Shown here in pieces: positions 1 through 5,677 of a stretch of DNA of 5,883 bases (position 1 is its first letter; each line of letters starts with the position of its first letter). The DNA lies in assembly GCA_031284195.1 (NCBI GenBank), contig JAITAI010000306.1, positions 1-5,883 on the forward strand, read 5' to 3'. The stretch comes from Treponema sp. (GTDB lineage Bacteria > Spirochaetota > Spirochaetia > Treponematales > Breznakiellaceae). The notes under the pieces were generated by a model. That model saw nothing but the letters and a program-made list of their open reading frames with translations, ran no database searches and was not told the DNA's origin. Made by a program: the position numbers and the translations under genes.

Positions 1-45
1 CCCCACAACTACGGGTTGAACGTACCCCGTACCGGCTCTCGGTTC

Positions 46-2997
46 TTATAGCAGCTTATGTTCCTTTGCGACGATACTCAAAGCATTGTTCCAATAATGG
101 AGATTCAGGAAAACCCGGCGAGTCTCCAGATCTTCGATACGATTGGCCCGGCTCTGTAACCGTTTAAAAGCCATACTCACCACGGTCTTTAAATCACTGT
201 CAGAGGCATCCGATTCCTTGAGCATCCGATAATAGGCATAAAAATAGAATACATCATAGATATCCCGGTCTGGAAGCAAGTCATTCCTGATGAAGTGCTG
301 GATACGCTTAAGGGTCTGTTCCGGACTCGCTCCTGGGGAAGAGATTCGGCAGAGGGCAAGACCCCGATAGGTGAGGAGCATCCGTTCCCAGAGCACCTGG
401 GGCTCTATCAGTAAAAGCTCACATTGGGAAAAGCCGCTCCGCCAATCAGGCCGCTCAGTATACAGAAACGGAGACTGGGAATGCAGTGGTATCGTTTCAG
501 TTAGACTGATGGTCCGCTGGTAATCTCCGGTGATATAAGAAGCCTCCACCTCAAACAGAAAGGCATCCCCTGCAGCGGAAGGAACCTTCAGTCCTGGATC
601 TTGCCACGGTGCAAGGGAAACCGGTTTCTGATTCCGCTCGCCGAGGTATACCATGGTCCGGTAAATCCATGCAGCCAGGATCTGATCCTGCTCTGGGGAT
701 ACGGAACCAGCGGGATTATCCTTAAGGGACTTAAAAATATGCAGCGCATCCTGATAATACCCTATCTCAAAGCGGAGTTTTCCCCGGAAAAAACGGATCC
801 GATCCTTCCACTCAAACTGTTCTGAATTGAACGCAGCTTGTTCTGCCTTGAAGGCAAGCTGTTCTGCCCAGGAAAGATTACCGAACAGGAACTGGATAAT
901 GGCGGCATAATAGGCAGACACGGCTAAAGTATCAAATTGTTCCAGCCGTTCGGCGTTTTCCACGCCAAAGGATATATAATCGATGGCGTCATCCATCTGG
1001 CGCCTGACCAGATTCACGAGGGAAAATAAGCGATACACCCGGGTGACGTCCTGTTTTTGTTTTTGACCTATGAGCATAGCTTCTTTTATGACTTCCAAGG
1101 CCGTATCCAGGTTCTTGATCCCTAGATAATAACAGGTAAGATTAACCAGGATGTGAATTTTATGTCCCGAGAAGGTGATTGTTTGGGGAACCGGTCTGAT
1201 GAAGGCTTCCTGAATTTCCGCTTCATTCCCGTGTAACAGGGCTTTGAGGGTGGTAAAAATATAGAAAAGGGTAGACCCTTTATCAGGACCCACCACTGCC
1301 TCAAAGCGGTCTTCCTTGACCGCCTGTTCTATTCCCTGATAGGTTCCTATAATGACATCCCCGTAAATGGCGTTTAAAACAAGCTCATCATCCCCTTGTT
1401 CACCCAATTCTGCCAAAATCTCCAACATGCCAAAACAGGAACGGAATTTTCCCTGCAGCACCCAAGCTAATAAGCGGTTCCTGACGAAACAGCGGATATG
1501 TTCTTTCCGTTCCCCCAACCAGGTTTCTGCAAGGCGGGTAAAATGGGGAATCCGGGGTACAGGATCTTCGATAACATCAATTATCCCTAAGTTGGAAAGT
1601 ATGGTGAAGGCACGGAGGGCCATAGCGGAAGTACTCGCTTCCTCTTCAAAGAGCTGGGGAAAGAGGGTACCGGGAAAATAAGGCCTTAACAGGTCAGCTG
1701 CATAGGCTACTTCCCATAAGTCTCTGGGCATCTCAGGGTCTTTCGGGGCAAGGTAATATTCAGGAGGAAACCGCAGGGTCTTGGGGAAAACCGCTTCCCA
1801 GCAACGTAAGTGCTGGTTAATTTTTTCCATACCCGTATTTTCCCTATTTTCCTTATTTTCTTTGGGAAACGTCGAAGCTGCCTCCAGAGAAGGGGAGCCG
1901 GGAACCATAGGCTCATAGGAATAGGTGCCGTAGATGTGCAGTTCGGGTTTATCCTCCAGGGCTTTACAGCCATCCAGCACCAGTTGGGTCATGGTATCAT
2001 CCGCGTTATTGATGTCTTCGAGGATAAGGATGGGAATCCGGTTCCGGTACTGCGCCATGGCGATATAGGCTAAGACCACTTTTTTAAAGAAAAGGCTCCC
2101 CTTCTTGAGCAAATAGCTTGAATATTCATTCATAAGGCGTTCACGAAACAGGATGTTCTTTAAGCCATCCAATTCCTCCAGTAGTTCAGCCTCAACAGCC
2201 CCCTCCATGAGCGCACGAATGGAAGGGCTGAGGAGATCCGCAAGATAGCCCAAACTTTTCCGGAAACCAAAACGGAGAACCAGCGGGGGAATATCCCCCA
2301 GGGTCTCCGTGCAAAAACGGTACAGTCCCTCTCGTTTTCCCATGAAGGCAGGCCCCATCAAGACCATGTTTTTGGTGGCACCGTACCTGATGATGTGCAA
2401 AATTTTGTCCCGTATAGGGAAGTTATCCTGGCTCTTTGCGGTATTCGGTATAAGCCCTGGATCCGATTTTGCAGAGGGTCCCAAGCGCTTAACCTGGACA
2501 TAGGCTGTAAAGGAGGAAGGCAGAGGAGGCAGGGCTTCAGCGGCCTTCTCCCCTTCATCAGAAGCTGCCTCGGAATGTGTAAGGGGTTCCAAGGAGGCGT
2601 CTTCAGTATCTTCAAAGTCCACATAGGGGCTCAGGAGTGGCTGAACCGAAAGAGTGCACCAAATTCGGGTGCCTCCTGATTTGGCCGCCAGGTTACTGCC
2701 GATCCATCCCTGTTCATAATCTTCAATATCTTCACCGATGACTAAGGCATATCCGTATAGTTCTGAATCAGCCTCGTTCAGTAAGGCGGTGATTCCTTCC
2801 AGGAGGGTAATGATATTAAGCCAGATTCCCAGGGCTTGTTTGTCAAAGTATCCGGTGATGCTCCGGCGTTTATGTTCCACCTTTCCTCCAGATGCTTCAA
2901 TGGCCTCAATGATAGCTTTTTCTAATTGGAAGGTTAATTGCGGCCTGGTACGGCGAAGTTGTGTTCTGAATCTCAGAAAAAATAACACTTGTATCAT
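46..2997 (-). CDS. large STAND/AAA-like ATPase with TPR-like C-terminal half, function unknown
   Basis: I do not recognise a named family. Residues 1-120 form a compact alpha/beta domain with GG at 37-38 and a YGYALVIGED strand at 81-90; it could be a degenerate nucleotide-cyclase-type domain, since cyclase-ATPase-TPR proteins exist, but no catalytic residues are visible. Residues 127-160 are an acidic, proline-ending linker. A P-loop-like motif follows at 215-222 (GPAFMGKR), with Arg where Ser/Thr is usual. A Walker B-like motif sits at 321-334 (IPILILEDINNADD), resembling the EDLHWAD box of STAND regulators. Residues about 379-387 are a KEN-KEN-REN repeat. From about 500 onward the protein is helical, with TPR-like pairs at about 610-760. 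There is no signal peptide or membrane segment, so it is probably cytoplasmic. The start is supported by GGGGAGG six bases upstream. It is divergent from moaC. A signalling or regulatory ATPase is my inference. Confidence 0.85.
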   Translation of the reverse strand: MIQVLFFLRFRTQLRRTRPQLTFQLEKAIIEAIEASGGKVEHKRRSITGYFDKQALGIWLNIITLLEGITALLNEADSELYGYALVIGEDIEDYEQGWIGSNLAAKSGGTRIWCTLSVQPLLSPYVDFEDTEDASLEPLTHSEAASDEGEKAAEALPPLPSSFTAYVQVKRLGPSAKSDPGLIPNTAKSQDNFPIRDKILHIIRYGATKNMVLMGPAFMGKREGLYRFCTETLGDIPPLVLRFGFRKSLGYLADLLSPSIRALMEGAVEAELLEELDGLKNILFRERLMNEYSSYLLKKGSLFFKKVVLAYIAMAQYRNRIPILILEDINNADDTMTQLVLDGCKALEDKPELHIYGTYSYEPMVPGSPSLEAASTFPKENKENRENTGMEKINQHLRCWEAVFPKTLRFPPEYYLAPKDPEMPRDLWEVAYAADLLRPYFPGTLFPQLFEEEASTSAMALRAFTILSNLGIIDVIEDPVPRIPHFTRLAETWLGERKEHIRCFVRNRLLAWVLQGKFRSCFGMLEILAELGEQGDDELVLNAIYGDVIIGTYQGIEQAVKEDRFEAVVGPDKGSTLFYIFTTLKALLHGNEAEIQEAFIRPVPQTITFSGHKIHILVNLTCYYLGIKNLDTALEVIKEAMLIGQKQKQDVTRVYRLFSLVNLVRRQMDDAIDYISFGVENAERLEQFDTLAVSAYYAAIIQFLFGNLSWAEQLAFKAEQAAFNSEQFEWKDRIRFFRGKLRFEIGYYQDALHIFKSLKDNPAGSVSPEQDQILAAWIYRTMVYLGERNQKPVSLAPWQDPGLKVPSAAGDAFLFEVEASYITGDYQRTISLTETIPLHSQSPFLYTERPDWRSGFSQCELLLIEPQVLWERMLLTYRGLALCRISSPGASPEQTLKRIQHFIRNDLLPDRDIYDVFYFYAYYRMLKESDASDSDLKTVVSMAFKRLQSRANRIEDLETRRVFLNLHYWNNALSIVAKEHKLL
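1837..1863. repeat. three tandem 9-bp repeats inside the ATPase gene
   Basis: ATTTTCCCT, ATTTTCCTT and ATTTTCTTT stand in tandem on the plus strand. Read on the minus strand they encode KEN-KEN-REN at residues 379-387 of the large protein. A 9-bp unit keeps the frame, so copy-number change would alter loop length without breaking the gene. Confidence 0.75.
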
Positions 2998-3003
2998 ATT
3001 TAG

Positions 3004-3010
3004 CCTCCCC
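3004..3010 (-). promoter_or_regulatory. ribosome binding site of the large ATPase gene
   Basis: On the minus strand GGGGAGG lies six bases before the ATG at 2997. It is a strong Shine-Dalgarno match and fixes the start of the 983-residue protein. Confidence 0.8.
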
Positions 3011-3015
3011 TACTA

Positions 3016-3043
3016 AGTATATACTAAAAGCAGTATCCGTGAA
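3016..3043 (-). promoter_or_regulatory. possible promoter of the large ATPase gene
   Basis: On the minus strand TTCACG (3043-3038) and TATACT (3021-3016) are 16 bp apart; the -10 matches consensus at five of six positions and the -35 at four. The -10 is part of a perfect palindrome AGTATATACT (3016-3025). The predicted transcript start falls at about 3009, inside the Shine-Dalgarno region, leaving a very short leader. That weakens the call; the true start could lie further upstream. Confidence 0.35.
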
Positions 3044-3066
3044 CTAATTTCAAACCCCGGTCAGAA

Positions 3067-3083
3067 CGGAAACTTCGTTTCCG
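3067..3083. repeat. perfect 7-bp inverted repeat, 3-nt spacer
   Basis: CGGAAAC and GTTTCCG flank TTC in the divergent region between the large ATPase gene and moaC. No immediate T-run follows on either strand, so an intrinsic terminator is unlikely. It lies just upstream of the proposed ATPase-gene promoter and could be a protein-binding dyad or a small RNA hairpin. Confidence 0.6.
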
Positions 3084-3143
3084 ATGAAATTAATTTTCGA
3101 AAAAATGGTCTAAAATCCGCTTTTTTCCTTAAAATCTCAGATT

Positions 3144-3174
3144 GCGGTTTCACCGTGGGACCTTTTGAAACCGC
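3144..3174. repeat. perfect 9-bp inverted repeat, 13-nt spacer, candidate operator
   Basis: GCGGTTTCA (3144-3152) and TGAAACCGC (3166-3174) are exact reverse complements with centres 22 bp apart, about two helical turns, which suits a dimeric DNA-binding protein. The right arm overlaps the proposed moaC -35 box TTGAAA (3165-3170), so occupancy would be expected to block transcription. No T-run follows, so it is not a typical terminator. The regulator is unknown. Confidence 0.6.
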
Positions 3175-3193
3175 CTCAAGTAAGCAATACAAA
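3165..3193 (+). promoter_or_regulatory. probable moaC promoter
   Basis: TTGAAA (3165-3170, five of six consensus matches) and TACAAA (3188-3193, four of six) are separated by 17 bp. Transcription would begin near 3200 and give a leader of about 120 nt before the moaC ATG. Competing -10-like TAAAAT boxes at 3111-3116 and 3130-3135 lack good -35 partners. Confidence 0.5.
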
Positions 3194-3222
3194 AAACGAA
3201 CCTTACGTTTGGACTCTTCTCC

Positions 3223-3267
3223 ATGAAGCGCCGCTGCCTTCCTGGTCCTACTTGCTTTTTCTTATGA
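3223..3267 (+). CDS. possible 14-residue leader peptide ahead of moaC
   Basis: ATG at 3223 opens a short frame encoding MKRRCLPGPTCFFL and ends in TGA at 3265-3267. A weak Shine-Dalgarno (TTTGGA, 3208-3213) lies nine to ten bases upstream. Its last codons cover the anti-Shine-Dalgarno strand 3254-3263, so a ribosome reaching its stop would open the helix that can hide the moaC ribosome binding site. This is suggestive of a regulatory leader peptide, but an ORF this short can occur by chance. Confidence 0.2.
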   Translation: MKRRCLPGPTCFFL

Positions 3268-3302
3268 CGTAAGAGTACCATGCACCTGAACAAAACATAC
3301 GC

Positions 3303-3310
3303 AAAGGAGA
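3303..3310 (+). promoter_or_regulatory. moaC ribosome binding site
   Basis: AAAGGAGA lies eight bases before the ATG at 3319. The in-frame upstream ATG at 3280 has no comparable site. This decides the moaC start, removing 13 residues from the longest possible frame. Confidence 0.85.
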
Positions 3311-3318
3311 AGCATCGT

Positions 3319-3837
3319 ATGGAACCAGGACTTACCCATTTCGATTCCCAGGGTAACGCCGTTATGGTGGATGTCTCTGCCAAAAACATCAGTGTCCGCA
3401 TGGCCCAAGCCAAAGGGCACATCGTAGTAAACCAGGAAACCCTGCGCCTTATTCAGCAGGGTACGGTCCAGAAAGGGGACGTCCTCGGGGTGGCCCGGAT
3501 TGCAGGTATCATGGCAGCCAAAAAAACCGCAGAACTGATTCCCCTCTGTCATCTGCTGATTTTTGATTCCTGTACAATAGATTTTACGCTACAAGAAAAA
3601 GCCGCTGAGGAAGATTCCTCAAAGGGGTATATCGAAGCGATCTGTACCGTGCGCCTTTCGGGTAAAACCGGTGCGGAAATCGAGGCCCTCACCGGGGTGT
3701 CTGTGGCCCTCCTGACTATTTACGATATGTGCAAAGCCATTGACCGGGGTATGGTCCTCGGCGACATCCGGCTTTGGGAAAAATCCGGCGGCAAGAGCGG
3801 ACATTTCCTCCGGGAAAAGCCTCAGGGTTCTGATTAA
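3319..3837 (+). CDS. moaC: cyclic pyranopterin monophosphate synthase MoaC
   Basis: MoaC acts with MoaA in the first stage of molybdenum cofactor synthesis: MoaA makes 3',8-cyclo-7,8-dihydro-GTP from GTP, and MoaC rearranges it to cyclic pyranopterin monophosphate in the cytoplasm. The 172-residue length is normal. Family hallmarks run in order: MVDVSAK (16-22), KGDV (52-55), ARIAGI (59-64), LIPLCH (73-78), GKTGAEIEALTGVS (115-128), TIYDMCKA (133-140) and KSGGKSG (155-161). The expected active-site residues Lys52, His78, Glu120, Glu122, Asp136 and Lys139 are present. One oddity is Leu79 after the catalytic His, where LIPLCHPL is the usual motif. The gene stands alone, with no moaA, moaB, moaD or moaE adjacent, so the other steps must be encoded elsewhere. 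The stop overlaps the convergent lysS stop. The upstream dyad and structured leader suggest control of transcription, translation or both. Confidence 0.96.
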   Translation: MEPGLTHFDSQGNAVMVDVSAKNISVRMAQAKGHIVVNQETLRLIQQGTVQKGDVLGVARIAGIMAAKKTAELIPLCHLLIFDSCTIDFTLQEKAAEEDSSKGYIEAICTVRLSGKTGAEIEALTGVSVALLTIYDMCKAIDRGMVLGDIRLWEKSGGKSGHFLREKPQGSD

Positions 3838-5420
3838 TACCCTTCTAGGATTCCCAAGAGCCGTTCTTTACTGATGGAACGGAGGAAGTTCGCAAGCCGG
3901 GGCCCTTGGTCTTTGCCGATAAGGGCTTGATAACTCGCCCTGAACAGGGCCTTACTCTCCACCCCGGTATCCTCTGCCACTTTATAAATCGCCTCTGCAC
4001 AGGTCTTGTCGTCGGTGAATTCCTGAATATGCGCAATGACCCGGTCCCGGAGCTCCCGCAGGGCTTGGAGTTCTGCGGCTCCTAGTTCTACCGGCCCTTC
4101 CACAGGTGAACGGAGTTTAAAGCGGAAGTCTTCAGGGGCACAGGTATGGATCCAGAAGCGGGCGCAGCAGCACCGGGCTTTGAGGGCCGGAACCTGCTCA
4201 GGCTGTACCCCTTCCAGAGTGGCAAGGGTCTTCTCCAGGTCTCCATCGGCGATCTGGATGAGGTTACAAAGATGCCTGAAGGGAATCTGGTAGGGCATGA
4301 GCCTGGGCAGGGCCCCTACCTGGGAGAGTTCATAGATCCGGCGGGCCTTCTGAAACGTTCCCGCATCCTTGACCGCTTCGATGTTCCAGGCAATCCGTTC
4401 GGTCCTATCATAGTCTTCATAGAGCTTAATCACATCCAGATCAAAGGAAATGGTAAACTCCGTGTTAGGCCGGGTCCCGGCAAAGAGAAAGCGGACCAGC
4501 TCCGGGGTATACACCTGCAAGAGATCCTCCAGGGTTATCACCTTACCCGACGAACTGGACATCTTCCCCGGAACTCCCTTGATGCCGATGAAGTCATAGC
4601 GAAAACTCACCGGCGCATCCCAGTTATACACTTCTTTGCATACATGCCGGGCAGTGTCAAAGGAACCGCCCTGACTATGGTGGTCTTTGCCGGCTGGTTC
4701 AAAATCAACCTGTTCGTATTCCCAGCGCATGGGCCAGTCCACCCGCCAGCCAAGTTTGACCCCCCGGCTCCTGCGGAGGTCCAAGGTTTCCCTATGGCCG
4801 CAGCGAGTACAGTGATACCTCAAACCCCACTCCCCGTCCCAGGCGTCCACTTCGGTCTCATCCCGGTTGCAGTGTTCACAAAACACGCTGACAGGCCACC
4901 AGTCCCCCTGGATCTTGTGCTCCTCATCCCGAAAAGCGTCGAGGATATTCTTCAATGCCTCCCGGTGTTCCAGGGCCTTGCGGATTCCCGAAGCATACTG
5001 GGATGCCCTGTATCGTTGGGCCTGATAAATATACTCAGGGTATATCCCTACCTGAGGAAGCAAGGTTTCCACATCCACCTCATGATGCCGGGCATAACTT
5101 TCATCCCGTTCCCAGGGATCCGGCGCCATGGTAATGGGAAAACGGAGGTACCCTTTGAGTTCTTCCTGTTTGGGCATATTCTGAGGCACTTTCCTGAACA
5201 CATCGTAATCGTCCCAGGAATAGATGAACCGCACCTGTTTACCCTGGTCCCGCAGCGCCCGAACCACCAGGTCTACAGAGATAATTTCCCTAAAATTACC
5301 GATATGTACGGTCCCGGAAGGGGTTATCCCTGAAGCGCAGGTATACAAGGCTTTTTCACCCTTTTCCCGGATTATCTTCATTGCAGTCTCATCAGCCCAA
5401 TGCTCACTCTTCTTGTCCAT
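3834..5420 (-). CDS. lysS: lysyl-tRNA synthetase, class I
   Basis: The enzyme charges tRNA-Lys with lysine using ATP in the cytoplasm. This is the class I form, unrelated in fold to the common bacterial class II LysRS. The HIGH-type signature is HIGN at residues 39-42, preceded by GITPSGTV. The KMSKS-type signature is GKMSSSSGK at 285-293. Between them, the pairs C181/C184 and C204/C207 form a likely zinc-binding knuckle. GDWWPVSVFC (172-181), GGSFDTARH (251-259) and the helical C-terminal anticodon-binding part, with the DKTCAEAIYKVAEDTG segment at 471-486, match the family. At 528 residues it is full length and shows no frameshift. The ATG has GGAG four bases upstream and AAAGGA further back. 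It appears to be monocistronic with its own promoter. It may be the cell's sole LysRS, but this window cannot show that. Confidence 0.97.
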   Translation of the reverse strand: MDKKSEHWADETAMKIIREKGEKALYTCASGITPSGTVHIGNFREIISVDLVVRALRDQGKQVRFIYSWDDYDVFRKVPQNMPKQEELKGYLRFPITMAPDPWERDESYARHHEVDVETLLPQVGIYPEYIYQAQRYRASQYASGIRKALEHREALKNILDAFRDEEHKIQGDWWPVSVFCEHCNRDETEVDAWDGEWGLRYHCTRCGHRETLDLRRSRGVKLGWRVDWPMRWEYEQVDFEPAGKDHHSQGGSFDTARHVCKEVYNWDAPVSFRYDFIGIKGVPGKMSSSSGKVITLEDLLQVYTPELVRFLFAGTRPNTEFTISFDLDVIKLYEDYDRTERIAWNIEAVKDAGTFQKARRIYELSQVGALPRLMPYQIPFRHLCNLIQIADGDLEKTLATLEGVQPEQVPALKARCCCARFWIHTCAPEDFRFKLRSPVEGPVELGAAELQALRELRDRVIAHIQEFTDDKTCAEAIYKVAEDTGVESKALFRASYQALIGKDQGPRLANFLRSISKERLLGILEGY

Positions 5421-5424
5421 ACGG

Positions 5425-5428
5425 CTCC
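5425..5428 (-). promoter_or_regulatory. lysS ribosome binding site
   Basis: GGAG lies four bases before the ATG at 5420 on the minus strand, within an A-rich purine stretch (AAAGGAAAAACGGAG). The spacing is slightly short but supports this start. Confidence 0.55.
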
Positions 5429-5461
5429 GTTTTTCCTTTTCTTTGCTGTTCTAAAAACATG

Positions 5462-5490
5462 ATTATATAAAAAGAGGTGGTCCATGACTA
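5462..5490 (-). promoter_or_regulatory. probable lysS promoter
   Basis: On the minus strand a perfect TATAAT (5467-5462) lies 17 bp from TAGTCA (5490-5485), a -35 with four of six consensus matches. The expected start near 5455 gives a leader of about 35 nt. No T-box or other structured leader is visible. Confidence 0.6.
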
Positions 5491-5567
5491 GGTGGCGCCG
5501 TACTTCATCAGCAATGTACCCTTTGCCGCTCAATGAATGTAGGAAAAAGGTCTTGCAATTTGCTTAA
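5484..5567 (+). CDS. possible 27-residue small ORF, doubtful
   Basis: ATG at 5484 follows AAGAGGTGG, a strong Shine-Dalgarno match three to five bases upstream, and the frame ends in TAA at 5565-5567. The product would be small and basic, with no signal peptide or membrane helix. A -10-like TATAAA (5466-5471) with a poor -35 is so close that transcription would start inside the ribosome binding site. The start overlaps the lysS -35. The only real support is the Shine-Dalgarno, so this may be fortuitous. Confidence 0.2.
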   Translation: MTRWRRTSSAMYPLPLNECRKKVLQFA

Positions 5568-5569
5568 AG

Positions 5570-5590
5570 CTGATTTTTTCAAAAGATCAG
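5570..5590. repeat. AT-rich dyad, 10-nt arms around one base
   Basis: Arms CTGATTTTTT and AAAAGATCAG flank a single C and are complementary apart from one T-G position (5575/5585). As RNA it would form about nine pairs with a three-base loop. No T-run follows on the plus strand. It could be a regulator-binding site or a weak transcript end upstream of the riboswitch unit. Confidence 0.4.
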
Positions 5591-5604
5591 AAAAAGTTAC
5601 GAGC

Positions 5605-5617
5605 GGTAATTGTTACC
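5605..5617. repeat. dyad GGTAA-TTG-TTACC upstream of the riboswitch promoter
   Basis: This is a perfect 5+3+5 dyad centred about 30 bp upstream of the -35 box at 5641. A further GTTAC half-site sits at 5596-5600, giving alternating TTAC/GTAA elements. The position suits a transcription factor site, but no regulator is identified. Confidence 0.35.
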
Positions 5618-5640
5618 TTCCTGAAATCTGATTGCTCCTC

Positions 5641-5668
5641 TTGACAGGAATGAAAATCCCGTGATAAA
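5641..5668 (+). promoter_or_regulatory. sigma70-type promoter of the B12-riboswitch unit
   Basis: A perfect TTGACA (5641-5646) is followed after 16 bp by GATAAA (5663-5668, four of six). The predicted start near 5675 falls three bases before the riboswitch P1 stem, which strongly supports the pairing of promoter and riboswitch. Confidence 0.75.
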
Positions 5669-5677
5669 GTACTTGTG

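Larger units (their letters stand above)
3200..3318 (+). promoter_or_regulatory. structured moaC leader, candidate translational switch
   Basis: GCTTTTTCTT (3254-3263) can pair over ten continuous positions, two of them G-U, with AAGGAGAAGC (3304-3313), which holds the moaC Shine-Dalgarno. Two helices compete with this: CTTACGT (3202-3208) with ACGTAAG (3267-3273), and TGGACTCTT (3210-3218) with AAGAGTACCA (3271-3280, one bulged A). Both enclose the anti-Shine-Dalgarno strand, so they exclude the sequestering helix unless a pseudoknot forms. I do not see the conserved core of the known Moco RNA motif. Structures were found by eye, without energy calculation. Confidence 0.4.

Noticed and set aside
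11..43. Possible terminator after the large ATPase gene (ACGGG/CCCGT at 11-30 and ACCG/CGGT at 31-43)
   Set aside because: Both stems are short, and no T-run follows on the minus strand within the window, so a terminator cannot be supported.
3067..3083. Intrinsic terminator reading of the CGGAAAC hairpin
   Set aside because: The nearest T-rich stretch is more than ten bases away on the plus strand and absent on the minus strand; a dyad or operator is a better description.
3177..3254. CAAGTA (3177-3182) with TACTTG (3249-3254) as a closing stem of the moaC leader
   Set aside because: With the best promoter candidate, transcription starts near 3200, so the 5' arm would not be in the RNA. It becomes relevant only if an upstream start is used.
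3280..3318. 13-residue N-terminal extension of MoaC from the ATG at 3280
   Set aside because: No Shine-Dalgarno precedes 3280, the extension has no counterpart in MoaC proteins, and AAAGGAGA is ideally spaced before the ATG at 3319.
4146..5333. 395-codon plus-strand open frame
   Set aside because: It is an antisense shadow of lysS. The minus-strand product has all class I LysRS signatures, while this frame gives a low-complexity Pro/Gly-rich product with no motifs.
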